Positions 1 through 5,919 of a stretch of 6,814 nucleotides of DNA are shown piece after piece. The notes under the pieces are model-generated. The model searched no databases. It saw only the letters and a program-made list of their open reading frames with translations, and had not been told where the DNA came from. This DNA comes from Chloroflexota bacterium (lineage in GTDB: Bacteria > Chloroflexota > Limnocylindria > Limnocylindrales > CSP1-4), in NCBI GenBank assembly GCA_030271555.1, contig JARXKQ010000062.1, positions 1 through 6,814 on the forward strand, given 5' to 3'. Numbering within the stretch: position 1 is the first letter of the stretch; the number at the start of each line of letters is the position of its first letter. Both the position numbers and the translations under genes were made by a program.

Positions 1-1
1 C

Positions 2-778
2 TTTCCGGCCGCGCTCGATGAGTACCGCACGGCGATGGCCCAGGCGCGCCAGTTCATCGTCGACCACGACCTGGCCACCATCCCCCAAGGCGAGACCCTC
101 AAGGTTGTCGAGACGCCGGAGTACATGCGCGGCGTTGTGCCGTTCGCCGCCTATTTCAGCCCGGGCAAGTTCGAGCCCGGCCGCCCGGAGGGCATCTACG
201 TCGTCACACCGTCACTCGACGGCGATCCACGGGCGATGCGTGAGCACAACCATGCATCGATCTTCAACACCAGCATCCACGAGGCCTACCCCGGCCATCA
301 CCTGCAGCTGGTCGCGGCGAACCAGCATCCCAGCCTGACCAGGGTGCTCGTCGACGCACCCGAGTTCGTCGAGGGCTGGGCGATGTACTGCGAGCTGATG
401 ATGCGCGAGCAGGGCTTCGATACCGCGCCGTCGCACCGGCTGATGATGCACACCGATGCCATCTGGCGGGCGTGCCGGATCATGATCGACGTCAAGCTCC
501 AGCGCGGCGAGCTCACAGTCCCGCAGGCGGTCGACTTCCTGGTCGAGCAGACCGGCTTCGAGCGACCGCAGGCGGCTGCCGAGATCAACTGGTACACCTA
601 CCGGCCGACCTATCCGATGTCCTACCTCCTGGGCCGCCAGCTCCTGCGCCGGCTGCGCGCGGACGAACAGAAGCGGCTGGGCGCCTCGTTCTCGTTGCGC
701 GGATTCCACGACGCACTGCTCACGCAGGGCAGCCTGCCGATCAGCTTCCAGCGCCGGTTGCTCGCGCAGGGCGCGTAG
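2..778 (+). CDS. DUF885 family protein, C-terminal part (start lies before the window)
   Basis: The reading frame is open from base 2, with no start signal at the internal ATG at 35, so the gene begins outside the window. The visible 258 residues match the C-terminal half of the DUF885 family (Pfam PF05960, usually about 550-600 residues). They contain PFAAYF and GIYVVTP, then HEAYPGHH (codons from 278), then EGWAMYCE (codons from 371). The His/Glu cluster followed by a downstream Glu resembles the metal site of zinc hydrolases. The family is generally viewed as metallopeptidase-like, but the substrate is unknown and is not shown here. The C-terminus (YLLGRQLLRRLR, then FHDALLTQGSLP) is the usual family ending, so this end is intact. 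The stop is TAG. A gene starts 4 bp downstream on the same strand, suggesting co-transcription. Confidence 0.9.
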   Translation, partial: FPAALDEYRTAMAQARQFIVDHDLATIPQGETLKVVETPEYMRGVVPFAAYFSPGKFEPGRPEGIYVVTPSLDGDPRAMREHNHASIFNTSIHEAYPGHHLQLVAANQHPSLTRVLVDAPEFVEGWAMYCELMMREQGFDTAPSHRLMMHTDAIWRACRIMIDVKLQRGELTVPQAVDFLVEQTGFERPQAAAEINWYTYRPTYPMSYLLGRQLLRRLRADEQKRLGASFSLRGFHDALLTQGSLPISFQRRLLAQGA

Positions 779-782
779 GCAC

Positions 783-1484
783 ATGCGGCTCGTCCCGAGC
801 ATTGATCTGACCAATGGCCGCTCGCGGCTGGTGTATTGGCCGGGGGCAGCCAGCGGGACCGGCGTGCCCACGGATCGGCCAGAGCGCATCGCGATCGCCC
901 TGGTGGCGCTGGGCGCGCCCATGCTCCATCTGGTCGATCTCGACGGGGCGCGCCAGGGCGTCCCGGTGAACACAGCCGCGATCGCCGCAGTGGCGCGCGA
1001 TGTCGCCGTGCCGCTCCAAGTCGCTGGTGGCGTCGATGGGCCGCGCCAGATCGAGCTGGCATTTGCCGCCGGGGCGACGCGCGTCGTGGTGCCCGTGTGG
1101 ATCGCCGCCGAATCGCTTGGGGCTCTGCGCGACTGCGTTCGTGCAGCGGGCGACTGGCTGTCCGTGGGCGTAGACGCGCGCGACGAGCAGATGCGCTCAT
1201 ACCCGTGGCCGAGCGGCGTGGTGCCCACCCTGGACGAGCTCGCCGGGACGCTCGCCGGCGAAGGCGTGCGGCGCCTGGTCGTGTCGCACTGGACTGAGGC
1301 TGATCTGCCGCGCCTGACCGCGCTGGCGACGCGCCACGACCTGGCGCTGCAGCTTGCCGGCGGCATCACTGATCCCGCGCAGATCGACGCCGTGGCCGCC
1401 GCCGGCATCGACACACTGATCCTGGGTGAAGCACTGCTATCAGGGACAATCCAGTACCAACCAAAGGTGAGGGTCCATGGCTAA
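783..1484 (+). CDS. HisA-like (beta/alpha)8-barrel protein, divergent
   Basis: This 233-residue protein has the length and repeat pattern of HisA, the phosphoribosyl-formimino-AICAR-P isomerase of histidine synthesis. Visible matches are PSIDL with Asp8 (the HisA general base), VDLDGARQGVPVN (51-63), VAGGV (80-84), GVDARD with Asp131 (the second catalytic Asp), LAGGITD (191-197) and GEALLSG (215-221). Two signatures are missing. The Gly-Thr/Ser phosphate loop expected near residue 104 reads PVW, and the TDxxRDGT motif near 168 reads SHWTEAD. The C-terminal phosphate site looks intact and the N-terminal one does not, so a true HisA reaction is doubtful. No other his gene is visible. A weak AGGG lies 11 bp before the ATG. 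The end overlaps the next gene by 8 bp. Fold assignment is firm; function is not. Confidence 0.85.
   Translation: MRLVPSIDLTNGRSRLVYWPGAASGTGVPTDRPERIAIALVALGAPMLHLVDLDGARQGVPVNTAAIAAVARDVAVPLQVAGGVDGPRQIELAFAAGATRVVVPVWIAAESLGALRDCVRAAGDWLSVGVDARDEQMRSYPWPSGVVPTLDELAGTLAGEGVRRLVVSHWTEADLPRLTALATRHDLALQLAGGITDPAQIDAVAAAGIDTLILGEALLSGTIQYQPKVRVHG
1463..1470 (+). promoter_or_regulatory. Ribosome binding site for the cyclophilin gene
   Basis: AAAGGTGA lies 6 bp before the ATG at 1477 and matches the anti-Shine-Dalgarno consensus well. It sits inside the last codons of the HisA-like gene, which supports translation of the downstream gene by re-initiation or coupling. Confidence 0.75.
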
Positions 1485-2256
1485 GCGCAAACACACGTCA
1501 CAGCGGTCGCGCATCTACGACAGCGGGGAGCGCGCCGGCTTCGCGCGCCGATCGAATATGCCGCCGCCGTCGGCCCGCGGACCGTCCGCTTTGACACTCA
1601 TCCTGGGCGGGGTCGGGGTGATCGCCGTTGTCCTCGTCCTCGCATTTGCTGCGGGATGGATCGGCAAGCCCGGCGCCACGCCGTCGCCGTCGCCGGTTCC
1701 CCGGCCCAGCTTCGCCAACCTGGCCCCGCCCTCGGCGACGCCGCTTGCCAGCCCGCCGTCCGCGCCGGCCGGCGACGGCACCACGGCAACCATCGTCACG
1801 GACGTCGGCACGATCGTGATCGAGCTGTACACCGACTCGGCGCCGGTGGCCACCCAGAACTTCATCAACCTCGCCAACGCCGGCTTCTACAACGGCATTG
1901 ATTTCCATCGGCTGGTGCCCAACTTCATGATCCAGGGCGGCGACCCGCTGGGAACCGGACGGGGTGGGCCGGGCTACGCGATCCAGGACGAGCCGGTCGT
2001 TGGTGCATATAACCGTGGCATTGTCGCGATGGCGCGCACGTCAGCGCCTAACTCGCAGGGCTCGCAGTTCTTCATCATCGTGAACGACTCGCCATCCCTC
2101 GTAGGCGGCAAGTACGCGATCTTCGGCAACGTGACGTCCGGCATGGACGTGGTCGACCAGATCGTCGGCATGCCAACGGCCAACAACGAGCCTGGCGGCG
2201 GGGGAACCGCCCTCAACCCAGTGTTCATGCGGAGCGTGACCATCCAGCGGCCCTGA
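1477..2256 (+). CDS. Membrane-anchored cyclophilin-type peptidyl-prolyl cis-trans isomerase
   Basis: This 259-residue protein has a basic N-terminus (about 1-36) and one hydrophobic membrane segment (about 38-62). A Pro/Ser/Ala-rich linker (about 64-98) leads to a complete cyclophilin domain (about 103-259). Domain signatures are FHRLVPNFMIQGGDP (143-157) with the catalytic Arg145, GTGRGGPGY (159-167), GIVAMART then NSQGSQFFI (181-200), and KYAIFGNV (212-219). The position of human cyclophilin A Trp121 appears to be Leu here, which is common in bacteria and usually lowers cyclosporin sensitivity. The topology predicts an enzyme tethered to the outer face of the membrane, helping secreted proteins fold at X-Pro bonds. 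The start is well supported by the Shine-Dalgarno sequence at 1463-1470 and overlaps the HisA-like stop by 8 bp. It is the last gene of the plus-strand group. Confidence 0.93.
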   Translation: MAKRKHTSQRSRIYDSGERAGFARRSNMPPPSARGPSALTLILGGVGVIAVVLVLAFAAGWIGKPGATPSPSPVPRPSFANLAPPSATPLASPPSAPAGDGTTATIVTDVGTIVIELYTDSAPVATQNFINLANAGFYNGIDFHRLVPNFMIQGGDPLGTGRGGPGYAIQDEPVVGAYNRGIVAMARTSAPNSQGSQFFIIVNDSPSLVGGKYAIFGNVTSGMDVVDQIVGMPTANNEPGGGGTALNPVFMRSVTIQRP

Positions 2257-2306
2257 ATGAAACTATCCACACCAAGTTGCGGAATATTCATTATTCAGCC
2301 TGCATA

Positions 2307-2330
2307 ACCCCTTGAGCCACCTCAAGGGGT
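2307..2330. repeat. Perfect 10-bp inverted repeat with a 4-base spacer
   Basis: ACCCCTTGAG at 2307-2316 is the exact reverse complement of CTCAAGGGGT at 2321-2330, with CCAC between. As RNA it would be a strong hairpin, but no T-run follows on either strand, so it is a poor intrinsic terminator. It covers the proposed -35 box at 2312-2317. It may be an operator for a dimeric regulator, or the 3' end structure of the cyclophilin transcript, which stops 50 bp upstream. Confidence 0.7.
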
Positions 2331-2340
2331 CAGGTAAACT
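2312..2340 (+). promoter_or_regulatory. Candidate sigma-70-type promoter for the small RNA region
   Basis: TTGAGC (2312-2317) and TAAACT (2335-2340) are separated by 17 bp, and each matches its consensus hexamer at 4 of 6 bases. They lie at the downstream edge of the most AT-rich stretch of the window (about 2257-2306). Transcription would begin near 2345-2348. This is a motif match only. Confidence 0.45.
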
Positions 2341-2345
2341 GGCGC

Positions 2346-2528
2346 AGATGTCGCGTTCGCGTGGCATAGCTGCCCCAGGCGCAAGGTCATGGGTAGGTTG
2401 GGTTAGGGTAGCCGGTGCAGCCGGCGTGATAGATGCCCTTGTGGCGTGGCAGGAGCCCAGCAACTTCGGTTGTTGGATCGGCCGGGACAGTGCGGCGAAC
2501 CCCTCTTCGGAGGGGTTCGCTTCGTTTT
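2346..2528 (+). ncRNA. Candidate structured small RNA of about 180 nt (6S-like architecture possible)
   Basis: This stretch lies between a candidate promoter and a clear intrinsic terminator, holds no convincing protein gene, and can form several pairings. TGTC 2349-2352 pairs with GACA 2486-2489. CTGCC 2370-2374 pairs with GGCAG 2448-2452. CGCAAGG 2380-2386 pairs with CCTTGTG 2437-2443, including one G-U. An inner hairpin GCCGG/CCGGC spans 2411-2425. A separate 8-bp hairpin with a TTCG loop spans 2457-2476. A long interrupted rod, an open central region with a small hairpin on its 3' side, and this length recall 6S RNA. The closing stem is short, however, and I recognise no family-specific sequence. 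An alternative local hairpin (2363-2366 with 2371-2374) competes with the rod. The 5' end is approximate. It could instead be an unrelated sRNA. Confidence 0.42.
2495..2528 (+). terminator. Rho-independent terminator
   Basis: A perfect 11-bp stem (GCGAACCCCTC at 2495-2505, its complement at 2510-2520) closes a TTCG tetraloop. It is followed on the plus strand by TTCGTTTT. The minus strand has no T-run after the stem, so the terminator acts on plus-strand transcripts. It ends the small-RNA candidate or, failing that, a read-through transcript from the cyclophilin operon, and it insulates the downstream tRNA gene. Confidence 0.9.
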
Positions 2529-2704
2529 AGACGCTCCCTTCAGATGGGCCACGATCCGTGCGTTGCCGGGCTGCGGGCCCTGCTCACGTACACGAGTACA
2601 CTCGCCGCGGCTCCTCGCACCGGCGCCTTCGGCTCGCAGCCCCTCTTCGGGAGCTTACGGCTGGCTGGCCCGCTTGCTTCCTGTAATCTCACGACTCTCA
2701 ACGG
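2529..2704 (+). other. Intergenic spacer upstream of tRNA-Arg, with a possible -10 box
   Basis: I see no protein or RNA gene in these 176 bp. TGTAAT at 2682-2687 matches the -10 consensus at 5 of 6 bases and would start transcription about 11 bp before the tRNA, but no convincing -35 box is seen at 17 bp. A 12-bp palindrome CGAGT-AC-ACTCG lies at 2593-2604, inside a short tandem GTACAC repeat (2588-2593 and 2596-2601). CCCCTCTTCGG at 2640-2650 repeats the left arm and loop of the terminator at 2500-2510, without its matching arm. Confidence 0.4.
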
Positions 2705-2780
2705 GCGCCCGTAGCTCAGCGGATAGAGCGTCTGCCTCCGGAGCAGAAGGCCGTGGGTTCGAGTCCCGCCGGGCGCGCCA
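2705..2780 (+). tRNA. tRNA-Arg (anticodon CCG)
   Basis: A complete 76-base cloverleaf decodes CGG. The acceptor stem is GCGCCCG (2705-2711) with CGGGCGC (2770-2776), followed by discriminator G and an encoded CCA (2778-2780). The D stem is GCTC/GAGC (2714-2717 and 2726-2729). The anticodon stem is TCTGC/GCAGA, with loop CTCCGGA and anticodon CCG at 2738-2740. The T arm is GTGGG, loop TTCGAGT, CCCGC (2753-2769). All stems pair, with one G-U in the T stem. It faces the phosphoesterase gene, whose stop lies 30 bp beyond the CCA. Confidence 0.97.
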
Positions 2781-2810
2781 TCTTCCCCACTGAGCGGCAC
2801 AGCCGCGGCG

Positions 2811-4295
2811 TTAATGCAGGTCGGTCTGCGGCTGCTCGGGCAGGATGAGCGGGGCAATCGGGTTCTGGTTGAAGTCGAAGTCGGCCCGCAGGTCGCCCAA
2901 GGCTGGATCGTTCTCCCGGACGTTGGGTCGGGGATCTGGCCGGCCGTCGGTCGCGGGATCGAGGCGCTGGCCCTGGAGGAAGTCGTCCTCGATGAACTTG
3001 ACGTACGCGTCGAAGCTCAGTGTCTGGTGGTCGATCAGGCCTGCGCGGGCGTAGGGGCTGATCACCAAGGCGGGGACGCGCAGCCCGTAGCCGTTGGCGT
3101 CGATCGTGGGCGGCACGACGTGGTCGTAGAAGCCGCCCCAGTCGTCCCACGCCAGGAAGATCGCCGTGTTGGCCCATAGCGGCGACGAGGCGATCGTGTT
3201 GACCAGGTGCGTCACGTACGTCTGACCCGCGCTGACCCTGCCCGGTGGGTGCTCGCTGACCGTCCCGTTGGGCACGATCCATGAAACTGCCGGCAGCGTC
3301 CCGCTGGCGACGTCGCTGTAAAAATTGTCGAGCGTCTGCACGTTGCCTAGCTCGCCGTCTTCGTGGACGTCGTCGAAGTACGGCAGCGGGTTCCAGATCT
3401 GCGGCGTCACGGCGTCCTGCGGCCGCGGATCACAGGTCTCGCCGTCGTTGTAGCAGTCGGGCTGAGTGCCCGGCGCGATGTAGTACGCCCAGCTGATGTT
3501 GTAGGCGTGGAGCAGCCAGGTGATGTCCGTCCATGGATACTCGGGCCGCTCCTTGCTCGCCGAAGGCTGGTGCGCCCGCAGGCCCTGCGGGTTGGCGGGT
3601 TCGCTCTGACAGGAGCTGGCATCACTCGGGACCGAGCAACGGGCCGACCACTCCGACACCAGGTACAGGTGCGAGGGCAGGCTCCACGACTTGACCGCCT
3701 CGAACATGGCGTCCTGCAGCACGAAGCTCTGCGCGTAGGCCCAGTAATTGGGGATCTCGTTGGCGTCGTGGTAGCCCATGACATCCTCGCCCGCGCCGCA
3801 GGTGGGCTCGAACGGGTCGCGGCAGCGCGGGCCGCCGCCGGTGCGCGCCTGCTCGACGAAGCCATCCATCTTGCCGCCGTCAATGTCGGCCGTCGCTGCG
3901 TCGAAGCTGTGCGGCCCACCGATGTCCACATCGTTCGTGTCGTGAAACGGCGCGGTGCAGGTGCCCAGCGCCGGGCTGTCGGGCAGACACACGGTGGGCT
4001 GGCCGGCGAACATCGGGATGCCATTTGCGCCCGGGTACGTGCCGAAGTACGAGTCGAAGCTACGGTTCTCCTGCATCACGATGACGACGTGCTGGATCAG
4101 GTGGATTGGATCGTCGGGATTGAACGATTCGGGCGGCGGGGCCATCGTCGGTGGCACGGTGGGCGTCTCGCCAGGCGCAAGGGTGCGGAACGGCGCCGGG
4201 GTGCGATTCGGGTGTTGGTTGATGGTCACGCAACCGGTGATGAGGGCCGCAACGCAGGCGAGTGCGAGAAGCTGACGAGTCCGAGTCTGCGCCAT
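2811..4295 (-). CDS. Lipoprotein phosphoesterase (phospholipase C / acid phosphatase AcpA-like family)
   Basis: This 494-residue protein begins with a lipoprotein signal: a basic start, a hydrophobic stretch, and lipobox ITGC with Cys22. A Pro/Thr-rich spacer (about 30-58) follows. The rest is a complete phosphoesterase domain (Pfam PF04185). By analogy with Francisella AcpA, metal and catalytic candidates are Glu76-Asn77 in QENRSFD, His129 in GGPHSFD, a Ser in SWSLPSH (203-209), His349 in SEHPPG, and Asp384-Asp385 in [11 protein letters not shown]. Such enzymes release phosphate or headgroups from phosphoesters outside the cell. Eight cysteines in the mature part fall in four close pairs (103/113, 158/166, 220/229, 281/288), suggesting disulfides. 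The ATG at 4295 is chosen because the signal peptide begins there; GTG at 4298 is possible. It lies 23 bp after the EAL gene on the same strand. The exact substrate is unknown. Confidence 0.92.
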   Translation of the reverse strand: MAQTRTRQLLALACVAALITGCVTINQHPNRTPAPFRTLAPGETPTVPPTMAPPPESFNPDDPIHLIQHVVIVMQENRSFDSYFGTYPGANGIPMFAGQPTVCLPDSPALGTCTAPFHDTNDVDIGGPHSFDAATADIDGGKMDGFVEQARTGGGPRCRDPFEPTCGAGEDVMGYHDANEIPNYWAYAQSFVLQDAMFEAVKSWSLPSHLYLVSEWSARCSVPSDASSCQSEPANPQGLRAHQPSASKERPEYPWTDITWLLHAYNISWAYYIAPGTQPDCYNDGETCDPRPQDAVTPQIWNPLPYFDDVHEDGELGNVQTLDNFYSDVASGTLPAVSWIVPNGTVSEHPPGRVSAGQTYVTHLVNTIASSPLWANTAIFLAWDDWGGFYDHVVPPTIDANGYGLRVPALVISPYARAGLIDHQTLSFDAYVKFIEDDFLQGQRLDPATDGRPDPRPNVRENDPALGDLRADFDFNQNPIAPLILPEQPQTDLH

Positions 4296-4318
4296 CACCC
4301 CATACGACGTTTGGGCGG

Positions 4319-5134
4319 TTAGCCGCGCAGCGTTCCCTGGCGCAGCACCGCCAGCAGCCCGGTTGCGCCGAGCGGCTTGCTGAAGAAGAAGCCCTGGCCG
4401 TAGCGACAGCCCAGCTCCGCCAGCCGCCATGCCTGCTCGCGCGACTCGACGCCCTTGGCGACTACCTCGACGCCGCGCACGTCGGCCAGGTTGATCAGCG
4501 ACAACGCGAACGCCTGCTCCTGCGCGGGGCCGTTGATCGCGGCCACGAACTCACGCGCCAGCTTGACCTGGTCGACGTTCAGCGCTTTCAGATCGGCGAT
4601 CGACGTCGCGATGCCGAAGTCGTCGAGGACGATGCGGACGCCTGCGTCGCGCAGCTCGGTCAGGGCCGCCCCAATCGCCGGCATCTCCGCCGCGACGGCG
4701 CCGGTCAGCTCGACCATCAACAGCCGCGGCTCCAGTCCGGCGCCGGCCAGCGCTTTGAGCATCGCCGCGGCGGCACCTGGTGCGCGCAATTGACTTGGGG
4801 CGAGGTTGACGCTGACGACGCCTGGTCGCTCCGCGGTGCGCGGCCATGTCGCTGCCGCGCGCGCGGCCTGGTCGAGCACGAACGTCCCGATACCGTCGAG
4901 CAGCCCCGCCTCTTCGGCTACGGCCACGAACTCACCGGGCGCAACGGTGCCGCGCCGCGGGTGGCGCCACCGAACCAGCGCCTCCGCGCCAATCACCGTG
5001 CCCGGCCCCAGCCGAACGACAGGCTGAAACTCGAGCCGGAACTCGCCGCGCTCGATAGCGCCCACGAGGTCTTGGCGCAGCTCGTCAACGCCGCCGGATT
5101 GCTTCGCCATCCTCAAACCATAACTCGCGACCAT
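4319..5134 (-). CDS. Stand-alone EAL-domain protein, probably catalytically degenerate
   Basis: This 271-residue protein is almost entirely one EAL domain, the fold of cyclic-di-GMP phosphodiesterases. No GGDEF, sensor or membrane segment is visible. Retained landmarks are FQPVV (36-40), EALVRW (51-56), Asn110 in VSVNLAP, Glu142 in VELTG, Asp171-Asp172 in DDFG, Lys191, Glu230, and Gln247 in [10 protein letters not shown]. Lost landmarks are the second Glu of ELTE (Gly145), the Asp of KID (Ala193), and the first Glu of EGVE, the proposed general base, which is Lys227. The GTGYSSL loop also reads GIATSIA. Hydrolysis is therefore unlikely, and a binding or protein-contact role is more plausible. 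The ATG at 5134 has no Shine-Dalgarno sequence; the ATG at 5110 is directly abutted by GAGG, too close to act. Transcription is divergent from the TetR gene and probably continues into the phosphoesterase gene. Confidence 0.9.
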   Translation of the reverse strand: MVASYGLRMAKQSGGVDELRQDLVGAIERGEFRLEFQPVVRLGPGTVIGAEALVRWRHPRRGTVAPGEFVAVAEEAGLLDGIGTFVLDQAARAAATWPRTAERPGVVSVNLAPSQLRAPGAAAAMLKALAGAGLEPRLLMVELTGAVAAEMPAIGAALTELRDAGVRIVLDDFGIATSIADLKALNVDQVKLAREFVAAINGPAQEQAFALSLINLADVRGVEVVAKGVESREQAWRLAELGCRYGQGFFFSKPLGATGLLAVLRQGTLRG

Positions 5135-5145
5135 GTGAGTGGATT

Positions 5146-5163
5146 TGTACGATGGATCGCACA
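5146..5163. promoter_or_regulatory. Candidate TetR-family operator between the divergent genes
   Basis: TGTACGAT (5146-5153) and ATCGCACA (5156-5163) form a near-palindrome around a GG centre, with 7 of 8 arm positions complementary. It lies in the 50-bp gap between the EAL start (5134) and the TetR start (5185), the usual place for a TetR operator. It overlaps TTGTAC (5145-5150), a possible -35 box for the regulator. A bound dimer could block both promoters. Confidence 0.5.
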
Positions 5164-5174
5164 GCGTTCGATAT

Positions 5175-5179
5175 AGGAG
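5175..5179 (+). promoter_or_regulatory. Ribosome binding site that sets the TetR start
   Basis: AGGAG lies 5 bp before the in-frame GTG at 5185. The longer alternative start, ATG at 5152, has no Shine-Dalgarno sequence and sits inside the candidate operator, so the GTG is preferred. Confidence 0.65.
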
Positions 5180-5184
5180 ATTTG

Positions 5185-5919
5185 GTGCCCGTTCAGACTG
5201 AACGCGAGCTCCCGTGGTGGTCCAAGAGCCGCGTTGTGCGTAAACGCTCGCTGAACGCTGACCGAATTATCGAAGCCGGTATGACGCTGCTCGATCGCGA
5301 CGGCCTCGACGGCTTGTCGATGCGCCGACTTGGCGCCGAGCTCGGGTCAGGGGCCACCTCGATCTACTGGCACGTGCCCAACAAGGACGCGCTGCTCGAC
5401 CTGCTCGTCGATCGGCTCATGGAGGAAGCCAACGCCGCGACACGGAACGCACCGGGCTCGACCTGGCGCGCCGAGCTCGCCGCTGACGCGATGGCGCTGC
5501 GAGTCGTGCTCGAGCGCCATGCCGCCGCCGCGGTCCTGCTGTCGACGCGGGCGCCGGTGGGCCCTGAAGGATTGCGCTTCATGGAGGGTGTGATGAGCGC
5601 GCTCGCCGACGCCGGATTTGGCGGCCGCCAGCGGGCGCTCGCCTATGCGGCGCTGACCGGCTACACGATCGGCCAGGTGATCCTGGAGCAACGGAGGGCA
5701 CCGACTGATCGCAGGCCCCGATCAGCTACGGGCAATCAGCTCCAACGACTGGGCATCCTGCTGCGCGGTGTTCCGCGCGGCCGATTCCCGGGCGTATTCG
5801 AGAGCGCGGCCGATCTCGCTGAGCTGACCGATGAAGAGGCGTTCGAGTACGGGCTGCAGCGGATGCTCGACGGACTCGAGGCCGAGTTGCGGCCGGTCAA
5901 TCCGCGGCGGCGGCTGTGA
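5185..5919 (+). CDS. TetR-family transcriptional regulator
   Basis: From the GTG start this is a 244-residue repressor. The N-terminal DNA-binding domain spans about residues 22-75 ([19 protein letters not shown], then the helix-turn-helix [21 protein letters not shown] at 44-64, then [11 protein letters not shown]). This sequence style and the length resemble the TetR subgroup with the tetracycline-repressor-type C-terminal ligand domain (PF02909). The C-terminal part is helical and Ala/Leu-rich, as expected for a ligand and dimer domain, but no ligand can be inferred. No drug pump is adjacent. The likely targets are itself and the divergent EAL-phosphoesterase pair, through the palindrome at 5146-5163. 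Its last 23 bp overlap the end of the convergent glycosylase gene. Translating from ATG 5152 instead would add 11 residues with no visible function. Confidence 0.9.
   Translation: MPVQTERELPWWSKSRVVRKRSLNADRIIEAGMTLLDRDGLDGLSMRRLGAELGSGATSIYWHVPNKDALLDLLVDRLMEEANAATRNAPGSTWRAELAADAMALRVVLERHAAAAVLLSTRAPVGPEGLRFMEGVMSALADAGFGGRQRALAYAALTGYTIGQVILEQRRAPTDRRPRSATGNQLQRLGILLRGVPRGRFPGVFESAADLAELTDEEAFEYGLQRMLDGLEAELRPVNPRRRL

Noticed and set aside
212..1414. 400-residue open frame on the minus strand
   Set aside because: It lies antisense to the DUF885 and HisA-like genes, both of which carry clear family motifs. Its sequence is the Arg/Ala/Ser-rich kind produced by GC-rich antisense frames.
2457..2476. 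Second TTCG hairpin as a separate terminator
   Set aside because: The 8-bp stem is good but GATCGGCCGG follows it, with no T-run. It is better read as part of the RNA fold.
2433..2793. Short plus-strand open frames across the spacer and tRNA
   Set aside because: They run through the terminator and into the tRNA gene and show no protein-like features.
2794..2806. Hairpin GCGGC-ACA-GCCGC between the tRNA and the phosphoesterase stop
   Set aside because: Only 5 bp with a 3-base loop and no T-run on either side. It is too weak to call a terminator.
3363..4322. 319-residue open frame on the plus strand
   Set aside because: Antisense to the phosphoesterase gene, with repetitive Arg/Val/Ala composition and no recognisable motif.
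4296..4430. 45-residue N-terminal extension of the phosphoesterase
   Set aside because: It would precede the lipoprotein signal peptide, overlap the end of the EAL gene in another frame, and place the lipobox too far from the N-terminus.
4262..5176. 304-residue open frame on the plus strand
   Set aside because: Antisense to the EAL gene, which has diagnostic motifs in the correct frame.
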